22,959 bases of DNA from an uncultured Allosphingosinicella sp. (GCA_934539295.1 CAKTCN010000039.1:1-22959); one strand, 5' to 3'. Counted from the stretch's first letter, positions 1 to 8,037 are shown. Notes: generated by a model not told the origin, from the letters alone. Translations and numbers: made by a program.

Positions 1-74
1 GCCTGGGCGATGGTGGGTGCCGCGACCAGGCATGCAGCGGATGCGGTGGAAAGGATGAAGCATTTCAGGCGCAT
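1..74 (-). CDS. 5' end of a secreted protein (partial, cut by the window edge)
   Basis: An ATG at 74-72 opens a reading frame that runs off the left edge. The visible 24 codons encode a typical Sec signal peptide: a short basic start (MRLK), a hydrophobic Ala/Leu/Ile core and a likely signal-peptidase site around PTIAQ-A. A purine-rich AGGGGAG lies about 8 bases upstream of the ATG. The gene follows the ABC importer operon on the same strand, 124 bases after the binding protein stop, so it could belong to the same uptake function (for example a periplasmic enzyme or outer-membrane protein). The mature protein is outside the window and no family can be named. Confidence 0.6.
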   Translation of the reverse strand, partial: MRLKCFILSTASAACLVAAPTIAQ

Positions 75-198
75 GGCGCGGCTCCCCTACTATCTCGCCC
101 TTCGGCGGCGCCCTTTGCGGGTCTGCGATCAGCTATGAGCCTGGCCTGTGGAGCGTGCAAGCGACTAGACCCTAATCCAGAGTAGGTACGGGGCTGGC

Positions 199-1503
199 TC
201 AGTCGGTCTGGGCGAGCATCTCGTTGACGCGCCGCTCCGCATCCATGAGCGCGCGATCGATCGGCCTCTGGCCGCTGACGGCGGCGGCAAGCTCTTCGCC
301 CACCAGCCCCTCGATCGGCGCCTGGCGCTGGACATAGCCTGGCAGCAGCACCCCGTTGGCGGCGATGGGCGCGATGGCGGATCGATGGGGAAGTCGCCGG
401 AATCGGGCGCTGTCCACCACGGCCTGGAAGGCGGGCAGGTGCCCCGTGCGCGTCCAGTCATAATTGTGCATCGCCATGAACCGCAGCAGCCTGGCGATGG
501 CGCGCCGCTGTTCGGGCGTGCGGCTGCGCTTCGGCATCACCCAGCTATGCCCGTCGACGAAGGTCGCGCGATGCCCCCACAGCCGCGGATAGGGCAGCAC
601 CGCATATTGGCCATGGAGCGGGCGTCCCGGCGTGCGCGCATCCTGGTCGAACGACCCGATCATCCACGTGCCGGTGGGAAACACGCCGCCGCCGCCATTC
701 ATGAAGGCGGCGATGGCGGCGGGGTTGTCCTGGTTGGTGGTGGACAGGCGCTCCACGTTCAACTGCCGGAACAGGGCCACGACCCGCTTTGCCTCCGGCG
801 TTTGCAGGCGGATGTGCTTGCGATCCGGAAACAGGTCCGCACCTTGCGCGAGCAGGAAGGTATAAAGATTGCGCACGTGGGTCGCGGGATCGTTGACCTG
901 CGATTGAATGAGATACGGCTTGCCCGTCGCTGCGCGGAAGCGGCGGGCGTGGGCAAGCAGTTCCTCCGGCGAATCGGGGAGGATGGGCGTGTCCCCGTGC
1001 ATCAGCCCGGCGGCCGCGAACAGGCCTGTGTTGATGTGGAACAGTCCGCCCACCGTGTCCCAGGGTAGGCCGTAGATGCGGCCTTCCTTGGTGACCCCGC
1101 GCCGGGCGGCGCCGGTGAAGGCGTCCGGTGCGATGTCTGCATTGGCAAGCGTCTCCTCCATCGGTTCCAGCAAGCCGCGGCTGGCATAGTCCGAGATCAC
1201 GCCCTGATGCATGGTGACGAGGTCGGGCGGATCGCCAGCCGCCATCTGTGCGGCAAGCTGGGCGTAGCCCGGCCAGGCGACTACGTTCACTTCGACCCTT
1301 ATGTCCGGGTTCTGCGCATTGAACCGGTTGACGAGGGCGGTGACGATGCCGCACTCGCCCTCTGCCTTCGCAAGATCGATGGTCGAGCCATAAAGTGCGC
1401 CGCATTCGCCGAAGAAGCGCTGGAGTGCGATCTCCGTCCGTTCATCCTCCCGCCCACAACCGAACAGGAACAATAACAAGGCGAGCAGGATCGCGCGCTT
1501 CAT
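199..1503 (-). CDS. Carbohydrate ABC transporter substrate-binding lipoprotein (SBP family 1)
   Basis: This is the periplasmic solute-binding component of a sugar-type ABC importer, 434 residues, normal for the family. The protein starts with a lipoprotein signal, with a Leu-rich core and lipobox LFGC; Cys16 is the likely acylated residue. After that come family features: ALVNRFNAQNPDIRVEV near the N-terminus, the DPPDLV segment, GLPWDTVGG and a C-terminal helical region. The frame stays open upstream, but the ATG at 1503 is chosen because it begins the lipoprotein signal and overlaps the stop of the upstream permease as ATGA, the sign of translational coupling. It is the last gene of the ATPase-permease-permease-SBP set. 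The transported sugar cannot be read from the sequence. Family assignment is secure; substrate is unknown. Confidence 0.93.
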   Translation of the reverse strand: MKRAILLALLLFLFGCGREDERTEIALQRFFGECGALYGSTIDLAKAEGECGIVTALVNRFNAQNPDIRVEVNVVAWPGYAQLAAQMAAGDPPDLVTMHQGVISDYASRGLLEPMEETLANADIAPDAFTGAARRGVTKEGRIYGLPWDTVGGLFHINTGLFAAAGLMHGDTPILPDSPEELLAHARRFRAATGKPYLIQSQVNDPATHVRNLYTFLLAQGADLFPDRKHIRLQTPEAKRVVALFRQLNVERLSTTNQDNPAAIAAFMNGGGGVFPTGTWMIGSFDQDARTPGRPLHGQYAVLPYPRLWGHRATFVDGHSWVMPKRSRTPEQRRAIARLLRFMAMHNYDWTRTGHLPAFQAVVDSARFRRLPHRSAIAPIAANGVLLPGYVQRQAPIEGLVGEELAAAVSGQRPIDRALMDAERRVNEMLAQTD

Positions 1504-2339
1504 CGGACCGCAGCCCCGGCCATCGCGCGCACGATCTGTCTCTGGAAGAGCAGATAGACGATGAAGATGGGGATGGAGGCAAAGACCGCCTGCGCCATCA
1601 GGAAGCCGAGCCCGCTGGTCTGGGCATAATTCATCTGCGCCGAAGCGAGACCGACCGTCAGCGTGAACATGTCGCCGCGCGTGGCCGAGATGAGCGGCCA
1701 CCAATAGCTGTTCCAGGTGCCGAGAAAGGTGAATACGCCAAGGGTCGCCTGCGCCGGCAGGGTGAGCGGCAGCAGCACTTTCCAGAACAGCGTCCAACGC
1801 GAGGCGCCGTCGAGCAGTGCCGCCTCGTCAAGGTCGCGCGGGATGGCGCGGAAATATTGGGTCATGAAGAACACGCCGAACGGACCGGCGAGGCCGGGAA
1901 GGATCAATCCGGGATAGGAATTGTGGAGGCCGAACTCGGCGAACAATTGATGCTGGGGCAGGATCACGGCCTGCTCGGGAATGGCGAGGCCCAGCAGCAC
2001 GAAGACGAACAGCGTCCGCCGAAACGGAAAATCCAGCCGGGCGAAACCGAAGCCTGCAAGCGAGCAGAGGGCGAGCACGCCGAATGTGGTGCCGAGCGAG
2101 ACGACCACGCTGTTGACGAGCCAGCGGAATACCATGTCGCCGCGCAGGATCGCGCCGTAATTTTCCAGCGTATAGGGGGCGGAGAAGGCGGTACCGCTGT
2201 CGCGCAGCAATTCGGTATTGGCCTTCAGCGACAGGAGCAGGGTCCAGGCAAGCGGCGCAAGCATGATAAGCGCGCCGATCGCGACGGCTGACCAGCCGAT
2301 CGGCGACATGCCCTGGCGTGGGGAGGATGGGGCGCTCAC
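1500..2339 (-). CDS. Carbohydrate ABC transporter permease, MalG-like
   Basis: This is the second inner-membrane subunit of the sugar importer, about 279 residues with roughly six membrane segments. The permease coupling (EAA) loop is visible as DEAALLDGASRWTLFWKVLL, which docks on the ATPase. I choose the GTG at 2339 because an AAGGAG ribosome site sits 7 bases upstream and the GTG lies one base past the stop of the preceding permease. An ATG at 2369 would give 10 more residues but overlaps the previous gene by 29 bases; an ATG at 2309 is also possible. The 3' end overlaps the binding protein start by 4 bases (ATGA). Membership of the MalG/UgpE-type permeases is secure. Confidence 0.92.
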   Translation of the reverse strand: MSAPSSPRQGMSPIGWSAVAIGALIMLAPLAWTLLLSLKANTELLRDSGTAFSAPYTLENYGAILRGDMVFRWLVNSVVVSLGTTFGVLALCSLAGFGFARLDFPFRRTLFVFVLLGLAIPEQAVILPQHQLFAEFGLHNSYPGLILPGLAGPFGVFFMTQYFRAIPRDLDEAALLDGASRWTLFWKVLLPLTLPAQATLGVFTFLGTWNSYWWPLISATRGDMFTLTVGLASAQMNYAQTSGLGFLMAQAVFASIPIFIVYLLFQRQIVRAMAGAAVR

Positions 2340-2340
2340 C

Positions 2341-3207
2341 TCAAGACTCCTTGCGGCCGAGCGCCGCATATTGGGCGAGGGTCAGGAGAAGGATGAGCGT
2401 GAACAGCACTTCGGACGCAGCCGTGGCGTAGCCGAGTTCCCAGCGTCCGAACGATGCTTCGAAAATGAACAGCACGATCGGCCGCGACGCACCGCTGGGG
2501 CCCCCGGCCGTCAGCAGTTGCGCCTGGCCGAATATCTGCAGCTGTGCGGCGGTCTGCAGCATGACCACAAGGATGGTGGTGCGGCGCAGCGAGGGCAGGG
2601 TAATCCGCCACATGCGCGTCCACGGGCCCGCGCGGTCAAGCGCCGCCGCCTCGTACATGTCCTGTGGGATCTGCTGGAGCCCGGCCAGGAAGAGCATCAT
2701 CGGCAGGCCGATCGACCACCAGACCGTCGTGATCGCAAGCGCGGGAATGGTGAGGTCCGGATCGCTGAGGAACGGTATCGGCGGCTGCCCCATCGCCTCC
2801 AATGCTTCCGCCACCAGGCCGGCGTCGGGCGTCAGGATGAAGCGCCAGATCAGGGTGACGATGGTGACCGACAGCACCGATGACGAGAAGAATATTCCCC
2901 GGAAGATCGCCGGCATTCGCCCCGGCTTGTTGAGCGCCAATGCCAGCGCGAGCGCGATGACGGTGAGCGGCGGAACGATCAGCAGCGCGAGCAGGAAGGT
3001 GTTTCCGATCGCCTGATGGAAGATCGGGTCCCCCGCCAGCCGTGCATAATTTTGGAGGCCGACGAAAGTGCGGCTGCCGAACAGGTCGGCCCTGTGCAGG
3101 CTGAGGAACATGCCGCGCAGCAGCGGGTAGATGAGCAGGAAGATGTAGACGAGCAGGAACGGCGCCACCCAGGCTACCCCGTCGATGCGGGCGCGGCCAA
3201 TACGCAT
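2341..3207 (-). CDS. Carbohydrate ABC transporter permease, MalF/UgpA-like
   Basis: This is the first inner-membrane permease of the importer, about 288 residues. The N-terminus runs straight into a hydrophobic segment (WVAPFLLVYIFLLIYPLL), and the coupling loop reads EAAALDRAGPWTRMWRITLP, typical of the MalF/UgpA/LacF group. It lacks the large periplasmic P2 domain of enteric MalF, as in most short sugar permeases. The ATG at 3207 is two bases after the ATPase stop and has an AGAGG about 10 bases upstream. A TTG at 3213, overlapping the stop as TTGA, would add two residues. It forms the transport channel together with the next gene. Confidence 0.92.
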   Translation of the reverse strand: MRIGRARIDGVAWVAPFLLVYIFLLIYPLLRGMFLSLHRADLFGSRTFVGLQNYARLAGDPIFHQAIGNTFLLALLIVPPLTVIALALALALNKPGRMPAIFRGIFFSSSVLSVTIVTLIWRFILTPDAGLVAEALEAMGQPPIPFLSDPDLTIPALAITTVWWSIGLPMMLFLAGLQQIPQDMYEAAALDRAGPWTRMWRITLPSLRRTTILVVMLQTAAQLQIFGQAQLLTAGGPSGASRPIVLFIFEASFGRWELGYATAASEVLFTLILLLTLAQYAALGRKES

Positions 3208-3209
3208 TT

Positions 3210-4307
3210 TCAAATTGCCTCTTCCGCAGCATGGTGGGCCTTGCCGTCCGCGTCGAAGAGGTGCGCACCGCTGCCATCGATCCGCAGGCCCACGACATCG
3301 CCGAGGCGTACTGGGCTGCGACCTGCATCCTCGGCGGTGATGGGCAGCCCATCGGGCAGGCGCGCATAGACGAGGGTTCGATCGCCAAGCCGCTCCACAA
3401 GCTCGACCAATCCATCCACCGTGCCGTTGCCCGCCGCCGTGACGTGCACGCTTTCGGGGCGGAGGCCGAGTTCGAGCCGTCCGTCTGGCAGCCCGTCAAG
3501 CAGGACATGCGTGGCGATCCTCGCCCCGCCATCCAGAATGACGTCGGCAAAGGCGCCGTTCCCCGGTGCGATCGTCACCGGCGCCATGGTGATCGGCGAG
3601 GATCCGACGAACCGGGCAACGAACGCATTGACCGGGCGACTGTAGATCTCCATCGGCGCCCCGACCTGCTGGATCGAGCGCTCGTTGATGAGAACGATCC
3701 GGTCGGCAAGCGTCATCGCCTCCGCCTGGTCGTGCGTCACCATGATCACGGCCGCATCCACCCGTTGCCGCAATTGCGCGAGTTCCAGCCGGGTGCGCAG
3801 CCGCAGGGCCGCGTCGAGGTTGGACAGCGGCTCGTCCAGCAGGAAGAGCTTCGGCTGCTTCACGATCGCCCGGCCGATAGCCACGCGCTGCCGCTGCCCG
3901 CCCGAAAGCTGGCCAGGCTTTCTGTCGAGATAGGCTGCGATCTCCAGAATGCGCGCCGCCTCGGATATCCGGCTGTCGATCTCGGCCCTGGGTACGCCCG
4001 CATTCCTGAGCCCGAAGGCCATGTTCTCGCGAACGCTCATATGGGGGTAGAGCGCGTAATGCTGGAACACCATGGCTACGCCCCGCTCGCCGGGGGGCAG
4101 GTGGTCTATTCGGCGCCCGTCCAGCGAAACTTCGCCTTCGTCCGCAGTCTCAAGACCCGCGATGATGCGCAGCAATGTGGACTTGCCGCTACCCGAGGGA
4201 CCAAGAAACGCCACGAATTCGCACGGCTCCATGGACAGGGAAACCTGGTCGAGGACGCGTGTCGCCCCATAGGATTTGGCGACGTTCGAAAGCGTAAGGC
4301 TGCCCAA
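3210..4307 (-). CDS. ABC transporter ATP-binding protein, MalK/UgpC family
   Basis: This is the energising ATPase of the sugar importer, 365 residues. Visible motifs in order are Walker [10 protein letters not shown] (residues 36-44), the Q-loop [11 protein letters not shown], the signature [14 protein letters not shown], Walker [14 protein letters not shown] and the switch VTHDQAEA. The C-terminal third is the OB/TOBE regulatory domain typical of MalK/UgpC proteins (GLRPESVHV). The start is a TTG with AGAGGA 7 bases upstream; both sit inside a perfect dyad. It is the first gene of the operon, which is less common than a binding-protein-first order. MalK/UgpC-type ATPases can be shared between importers, but this one is clearly co-transcribed with its own permeases. 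Confidence 0.95.
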   Translation of the reverse strand: MGSLTLSNVAKSYGATRVLDQVSLSMEPCEFVAFLGPSGSGKSTLLRIIAGLETADEGEVSLDGRRIDHLPPGERGVAMVFQHYALYPHMSVRENMAFGLRNAGVPRAEIDSRISEAARILEIAAYLDRKPGQLSGGQRQRVAIGRAIVKQPKLFLLDEPLSNLDAALRLRTRLELAQLRQRVDAAVIMVTHDQAEAMTLADRIVLINERSIQQVGAPMEIYSRPVNAFVARFVGSSPITMAPVTIAPGNGAFADVILDGGARIATHVLLDGLPDGRLELGLRPESVHVTAAGNGTVDGLVELVERLGDRTLVYARLPDGLPITAEDAGRSPVRLGDVVGLRIDGSGAHLFDADGKAHHAAEEAI

Positions 4308-4322
4308 AGAGGAATCCTCTTT
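4306..4322. promoter_or_regulatory. Perfect 8-bp dyad over the ribosome site and start codon of the ABC ATPase gene
   Basis: AAAGAGGA and TCCTCTTT flank a single central base. On the minus-strand mRNA the dyad contains the AGAGGA ribosome site and the first two bases of the TTG start. It may be an operator bound by a dimeric regulator, or a weak RNA hairpin (6 base pairs, 5-base loop) that limits initiation. The symmetry is seen; the function is inferred. Confidence 0.35.
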
Positions 4323-4330
4323 TTCCCGCT

Positions 4331-4358
4331 ATCCTACAGCAAGCGGAAGGGGCGGCAA
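4331..4358 (-). promoter_or_regulatory. Weak candidate sigma-70 promoter of the ABC importer operon
   Basis: On the minus strand TTGCCG (4358-4353) and TAGGAT (4336-4331) are 16 bases apart, in the only gap (4308-4417) upstream of the operon. The -10 matches 4 of 6 consensus bases and the -35 only 3 of 6. This is a positional guess. The same gap holds a small palindrome ACGATCGT (4400-4407) and nothing else recognisable. Confidence 0.25.
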
Positions 4359-4417
4359 CAATGTCGATCAGGAGCAAAGGGCCAGGTTCTCGGCGTCGCA
4401 CGATCGTTCCCGACACC

Positions 4418-5203
4418 TTATCCGACCAGCAGTGACTCCGCGCCGTCGATCCAGACGGGGGTGCCGCTGATGTGGCGCGCCTTGTCCGACAGAAGGAACA
4501 GCACGAGATCGGCGACCTCTTCTGCGGACCCGGGTTTGCCGTTCGTGAGCGGGATCTTGCCTTCAGGATATTCCACCGGTTCGCCAGCCACGTCGGAGCT
4601 TCGCTTCCACGTATTGTCGTCGATGCTGGTATCGATCGCTCCGGGGCAGACGGCATTTACCCGGATGCGGAACTTGGCGAGCTCTAGCGCCAGCATCTTG
4701 GTCATCGCCACCTGCGCTGCCTTCGTGCAGCTATAAGCCGTCGCACCCGGATTGGAGAAGATGCGCGTGCCGTTCACCGAGGCGGTGATCACGACCGCGC
4801 CGCCGCCACGGCGCTTCAGATGCGGAACACCATAGTGGAGCGTCAGGTATGTGCCCCGTAAGTTGGTGGCGATCGTCTGGTCCCACTCGTCCGGGCTTAT
4901 CTCGTCGATCGGAGCCCAGACGCCGTTGATGCCGGCATTGGCGAAGATGTGGTCCAATCCGCCATATTCGCGGACCAGCGTGGCGGTGGCCGCCTTCACC
5001 TGATCCTCGTTTCCGACATCTGCGACCAGTGCAATCGCCCGGCCTCCCCGGTCCTGGATCTCGCCCGCCACCGCCGCTGCTTCATCGGCGGAGCGGGTGA
5101 GGATGCCCACTGCACAACCCTCGGCGGCGAGGCGAAGCGCCGCCGCCTTGCCGATCCCCGATCCGGCGCCCGTGACCAGCGCAACCTTGCCCGTGAAGTC
5201 CAT
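4418..5203 (-). CDS. SDR family NAD(P)-dependent oxidoreductase
   Basis: This is a classical short-chain dehydrogenase/reductase of 261 residues. The nucleotide-binding TGAGSGIG (residues 11-18), the NAG motif (89-91), the structural Asn114 and the catalytic Ser142, Tyr157 and Lys161 (YSCTK) are all present, as is the late PG motif (VNAVCPGAIDT). The ATG at 5203 starts right before the first beta strand, with GGAGG about 11 bases upstream; the frame is open further upstream but that part does not look like SDR. It lies 80 bases after the pit stop and 110 bases before the ABC operon. It could act on a sugar or alcohol, but the substrate cannot be told from sequence. Confidence 0.92.
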   Translation of the reverse strand: MDFTGKVALVTGAGSGIGKAAALRLAAEGCAVGILTRSADEAAAVAGEIQDRGGRAIALVADVGNEDQVKAATATLVREYGGLDHIFANAGINGVWAPIDEISPDEWDQTIATNLRGTYLTLHYGVPHLKRRGGGAVVITASVNGTRIFSNPGATAYSCTKAAQVAMTKMLALELAKFRIRVNAVCPGAIDTSIDDNTWKRSSDVAGEPVEYPEGKIPLTNGKPGSAEEVADLVLFLLSDKARHISGTPVWIDGAESLLVG

Positions 5204-5283
5204 GCCGTTCGTCGCCTCCGAGTCGCTTGGGGCGACAACGCCCTTGATCGATCCGATATCCGCGACCTCTGGCGGCACGCTGC

Positions 5284-6297
5284 TCAGAACAGCGTGGTGA
5301 GCCAATAGAAGAGAGCGCCTACCGCGGCCGATGCCGGGATGGTGATGACCCAGGCCGCGACGACGCCACGCGCGACGCCCCATCGTACCGCGGACGCACG
5401 GCGGGCAGTGCCTGCGCCGATGATGGAGCCTGTGATGGTGTGCGTGGTGGACACGGGGATGCCCATCGCCGACGCGGTGAAGATCATGATGGAGCCGCTG
5501 AGCGAAGCGCTGAAGCCCTGGTGCTGGGACAATTTGGTGATGCGCGATCCCATCGTCTCGATGATCTTCCACCCGCCCATCATCGTACCCATGGCGATGG
5601 CGATGTAGCAGCTGATCGCCACCCAGTGCGGCACCTCGAAATCGCCGCTCAGATAGCCGGTTGAATAAAGGAGGACGGTGATGATCCCCATCGTCTTCTG
5701 CGCATCGTTGAGGCCGTGGCTGAGCGAGTAAGCGGCCGAGGAGAAGAGGTGGAGGCCGCGAAACGCCCGCTCGGCGCCGCGCGCGCTCGATCGCCTCAAT
5801 GCCCAGCTGCTCGCCAGCATGATGATCATGGCCAGGATCATGCCGAGCGTCGGCGACAGGACGATGGCGATGAGCGTTTTGTTAAGCCCCGACCATTGGA
5901 TGCCGGTCAGCCCGGCATGGGCGACGCCTGCCCCGACCATGCCGCCGACCAGGGCATGGCTGGAGGACGAGGGTATGCCCTTCATCCAGGTCAGCACATT
6001 CCAGAACATGGCGCCGACAAGCGCGCCGAAGATGACGGCCGGGGTGACGAGGTCCTTGTCGATCAGCCCCTTGCCGATCGTGTCCGCGACCGCGTGAAGT
6101 GCCGGAAAGGCGATGGTCAGGAAATAAGCGGCGAAGTTGAACAAGGCGGCGAACAGCACTGCCTGCACAGGCCCCAGCAGGCGCGTGGCGACCACCGTGG
6201 CGATCGAGTTCGCCGCATCGTGGAGGCCGTTAAGAAAGTCGAACGCGAGCGCAACGATGATCAGGCCGACCAGCAGCGGAAAGGCGAGTTCGTGCAT
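5284..6297 (-). CDS. pit: Inorganic phosphate transporter, Pit family
   Basis: This is a low-affinity phosphate permease of the inner membrane, driven by the proton gradient, 337 residues with about ten membrane segments. Both inverted-repeat signatures of the PiT family are visible: NGLHDAANSIATVV near the N-terminus and SHGLNDAQKTMGIITVLL in the middle, and VSTTHTITGSIIGAG follows late. The start at 6297 is 9 bases past the stop of the DUF47 ORF, so the two are co-transcribed; no strong ribosome site is seen, which fits translational coupling. DUF47-Pit pairs are well known in bacteria, and in Sinorhizobium the equivalent orfA-pit operon is repressed by PhoB at low phosphate. Confidence 0.95.
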   Translation of the reverse strand: MHELAFPLLVGLIIVALAFDFLNGLHDAANSIATVVATRLLGPVQAVLFAALFNFAAYFLTIAFPALHAVADTIGKGLIDKDLVTPAVIFGALVGAMFWNVLTWMKGIPSSSSHALVGGMVGAGVAHAGLTGIQWSGLNKTLIAIVLSPTLGMILAMIIMLASSWALRRSSARGAERAFRGLHLFSSAAYSLSHGLNDAQKTMGIITVLLYSTGYLSGDFEVPHWVAISCYIAIAMGTMMGGWKIIETMGSRITKLSQHQGFSASLSGSIMIFTASAMGIPVSTTHTITGSIIGAGTARRASAVRWGVARGVVAAWVITIPASAAVGALFYWLTTLF

Positions 6298-6306
6298 GTC
6301 AGGGGC

Positions 6307-7476
6307 TCAGGCGTGGTCGATGACGATGCCATCGATCTCGTTGGCCACATCCTCGAATGCATCCACGATCCGTTCGAGATGCTTGTAGATCTCGCGCTCG
6401 ACCACGAACCGCAACGTGTCCGCCCGCCCATATTCGAGGAACGTGCGCTTGAGGCCACGGGCGTGGATGTCGTCGGCATGTCCCTCCATGCGTACCAGCC
6501 GCTCGGTCAGTTCGTGCAGGCGCGCGCCGTTGCGGCCGACATCGCGCAACAGCGGCATCGCCTCGGCTGTGAGGCGTGCGGCATCGACGATGATGCCGGC
6601 CATGTCCTTCATCTCAGGCTCGAAGCTCGTCACCTCGTAGAGGCGGATCGCGTTCACCGCGGCCTGCATCTCGTCGATGGAATCGTCCATGGCGCCGATC
6701 AGGCTGGTGATGGCGCCGCGGTCGAACGGCGTCAGGAACGTCTTGCGGACGGTTTGCAGGACTTCGCGGGTAATGTTGTCTGCGTCATGCTCCCGCTCGA
6801 TCACCTCGCGGATATGATCGTCGGCGCCGCGTCCGCCGTCCAGCAGGCGTGCCATGGCATCGGCGGCCGCGACGATGGTCTGGGCATGGGCTTCGAACTG
6901 CTCGAAGAAGTTACCCGTCTTCGGCAACAGGCGCTGGAACCAGGCGAACATTGAACTGACCCTTGTGGACTGTGCGGACAGGATGGGCAGGCTCGCCCGC
7001 TTCACTGCCGCGTTGAACTCGGATGTGCTGAAGGACCGGATGAGGTCGCGAAGGTCTTCCTCGACGACGGCATCGGCGGCGTCGGGCAAGCTGAACCAGC
7101 GGCGCTCGCGCTGCGTATCTTCCTTCCAGGACGGCAGTTCGCGCGTGACGGCAAAGGGAAATACCTCGACATTCACCATCAGCGAGGCGCCGTTTCCACG
7201 CCGCTTGCGATAGCGATAGGAGCCGAGCGGCGTGGGGCAGATGCGGCCGAGCACGCCAGCTTCCTCCTCCGCCTCCATGGCAGCCGCTTCGTGCGGGGCG
7301 ATGCCGGAGGCCAGGTTCCCTTTGGGTATGACCCAGCGCCTGCTCTCACGCGACGTGACGAGCAGCACACGAATGGACACGTCCGAAGCCGCACCATCGA
7401 TACGATAGGGCAGCGCCGCGATCTGGCGAATGATGTCCTCCTCCGGCCCGCCACGTGCGGGCACGTGCCGTCTCAA
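6307..7476 (-). CDS. Nudix hydrolase - DUF47 (PhoU-like Pit accessory) fusion protein
   Basis: One uninterrupted frame of 389 codons encodes two domains. Residues about 1-145 are a Nudix hydrolase: PKG at 51-53, then a Nudix box ending EAEEEAG (68-74). The usual box Glu is Ile59 and the usual Arg is Met67, but the metal-binding glutamates are kept. After a linker (about 146-175), residues 176-389 match the DUF47/PhoU-like helical proteins that accompany Pit transporters (MFAWFQRLLPK, NFFEQFEAHA, REHDADNITREV). The ORF start is a TTG at 7476 without a clear ribosome site; a GTG at 7464 is an alternative. An internal ATG at 6951, with AAGGG 8 bases upstream, would give a normal 214-residue DUF47 protein, so the locus may make both forms. 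It lies directly upstream of pit. Confidence 0.85.
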   Translation of the reverse strand: MRRHVPARGGPEEDIIRQIAALPYRIDGAASDVSIRVLLVTSRESRRWVIPKGNLASGIAPHEAAAMEAEEEAGVLGRICPTPLGSYRYRKRRGNGASLMVNVEVFPFAVTRELPSWKEDTQRERRWFSLPDAADAVVEEDLRDLIRSFSTSEFNAAVKRASLPILSAQSTRVSSMFAWFQRLLPKTGNFFEQFEAHAQTIVAAADAMARLLDGGRGADDHIREVIEREHDADNITREVLQTVRKTFLTPFDRGAITSLIGAMDDSIDEMQAAVNAIRLYEVTSFEPEMKDMAGIIVDAARLTAEAMPLLRDVGRNGARLHELTERLVRMEGHADDIHARGLKRTFLEYGRADTLRFVVEREIYKHLERIVDAFEDVANEIDGIVIDHA

Positions 7477-7503
7477 CTCGGTTCGGAGGACAAGGTCAAG
7501 AAA

Positions 7504-7526
7504 CTGTCACAAACATCGTCATGACA
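7504..7526. promoter_or_regulatory. Possible Pho-box-like site upstream of the Nudix-DUF47/pit operon
   Basis: CTGTCAC (7504-7510) is followed by TCGTCAT (7516-7522), resembling the paired CTGTCAT half-sites bound by PhoB, and overlaps the palindrome GTCATGAC (7518-7525). The half-site period is 12 bases instead of the usual 11, so the match is imperfect. It lies 28-50 bases before the operon start, where a phosphate regulator would be expected. A second TCGTCATG is at 7603-7610 inside an inverted repeat ATGACG/CGTCAT. Confidence 0.25.
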
Positions 7527-7658
7527 TAAAGGCGGCAACGAGCGCGCGAGGGGCACCCGGCACCTAAGGCAAAGGTATGATGGCGCGGGCCGATGACGCA
7601 ATTCGTCATGTCCTTGTCCCCGGCCCACGTCCGCATCCCGATACTGGTAGCAGGCAGG

Positions 7659-7964
7659 TTAGCGCCGTTCCGCATATCTGCGCGCTGCCCGCGCCTCTAC
7701 CACCTGATCGCGCCTGGCCACGACCTGCAACGCGGCGTCCTTGCGGCAGCGGCGCACTGCATTCTTCCCCGCCGGGTCGGCATCGGACATCGTGCCGCAA
7801 GCCTCCTTGATGGCACTTGCAATGCGCCGGTCGAGTGTGCGCACCCCGCCCCGCGTCGTGAGGTCGAGGTCGGCAAAGCCGACGGATTTGACCCTTGGCG
7901 CCGCATGGCCGGGCGCAGCGCACAGGTTCGCGGCAAGCGCGGCTAGTAACAGGATGCGTCTCAC
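7659..7964 (-). CDS. UrcA family protein (small secreted protein)
   Basis: A 101-residue protein of the UrcA family, seen mainly in Sphingomonadales and Caulobacterales and of unknown function. It begins with a signal peptide (RRILLLAALAANLCA, likely cut near HAA), so the mature protein is periplasmic or secreted. The family pattern is visible in VGFADLDLTTRGGVRTLDRRI and the paired cysteines (EAC, RRC). The GTG at 7964 is chosen because GGAGG sits 5 bases upstream and because it starts the signal peptide; the frame remains open upstream but makes no sense there. It is divergent from the lysR gene, with 136 bases between them, so the regulator may control it. Confidence 0.85.
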   Translation of the reverse strand: MRRILLLAALAANLCAAPGHAAPRVKSVGFADLDLTTRGGVRTLDRRIASAIKEACGTMSDADPAGKNAVRRCRKDAALQVVARRDQVVEARAARRYAERR

Positions 7965-8037
7965 GTCGGCCTCCACAGTGGAACGTGGGCAAGGAGGCAG
8001 TTCTACCAGCCGGCCGGTGACAACAGGCAGCAACGAG

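Noticed and set aside
75..198. Possible terminator or small gene between the secreted protein and the binding protein gene
   Set aside because: No convincing stem with T-run and no short frame with a ribosome site and family features was found.
3231..4736. Long plus-strand open frame of about 500 codons opposite the ABC ATPase gene
   Set aside because: It is antisense to a clear MalK-type ATPase and the SDR end, has a low-complexity His/Arg/Gly-rich product with no family features, and is explained by high GC in the opposite frame.
5716..6954. Plus-strand open frame of about 410 codons opposite pit and the DUF47 domain
   Set aside because: The product is compositionally biased and unlike known proteins, while the minus strand encodes well-conserved domains. 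It is a GC-driven shadow.
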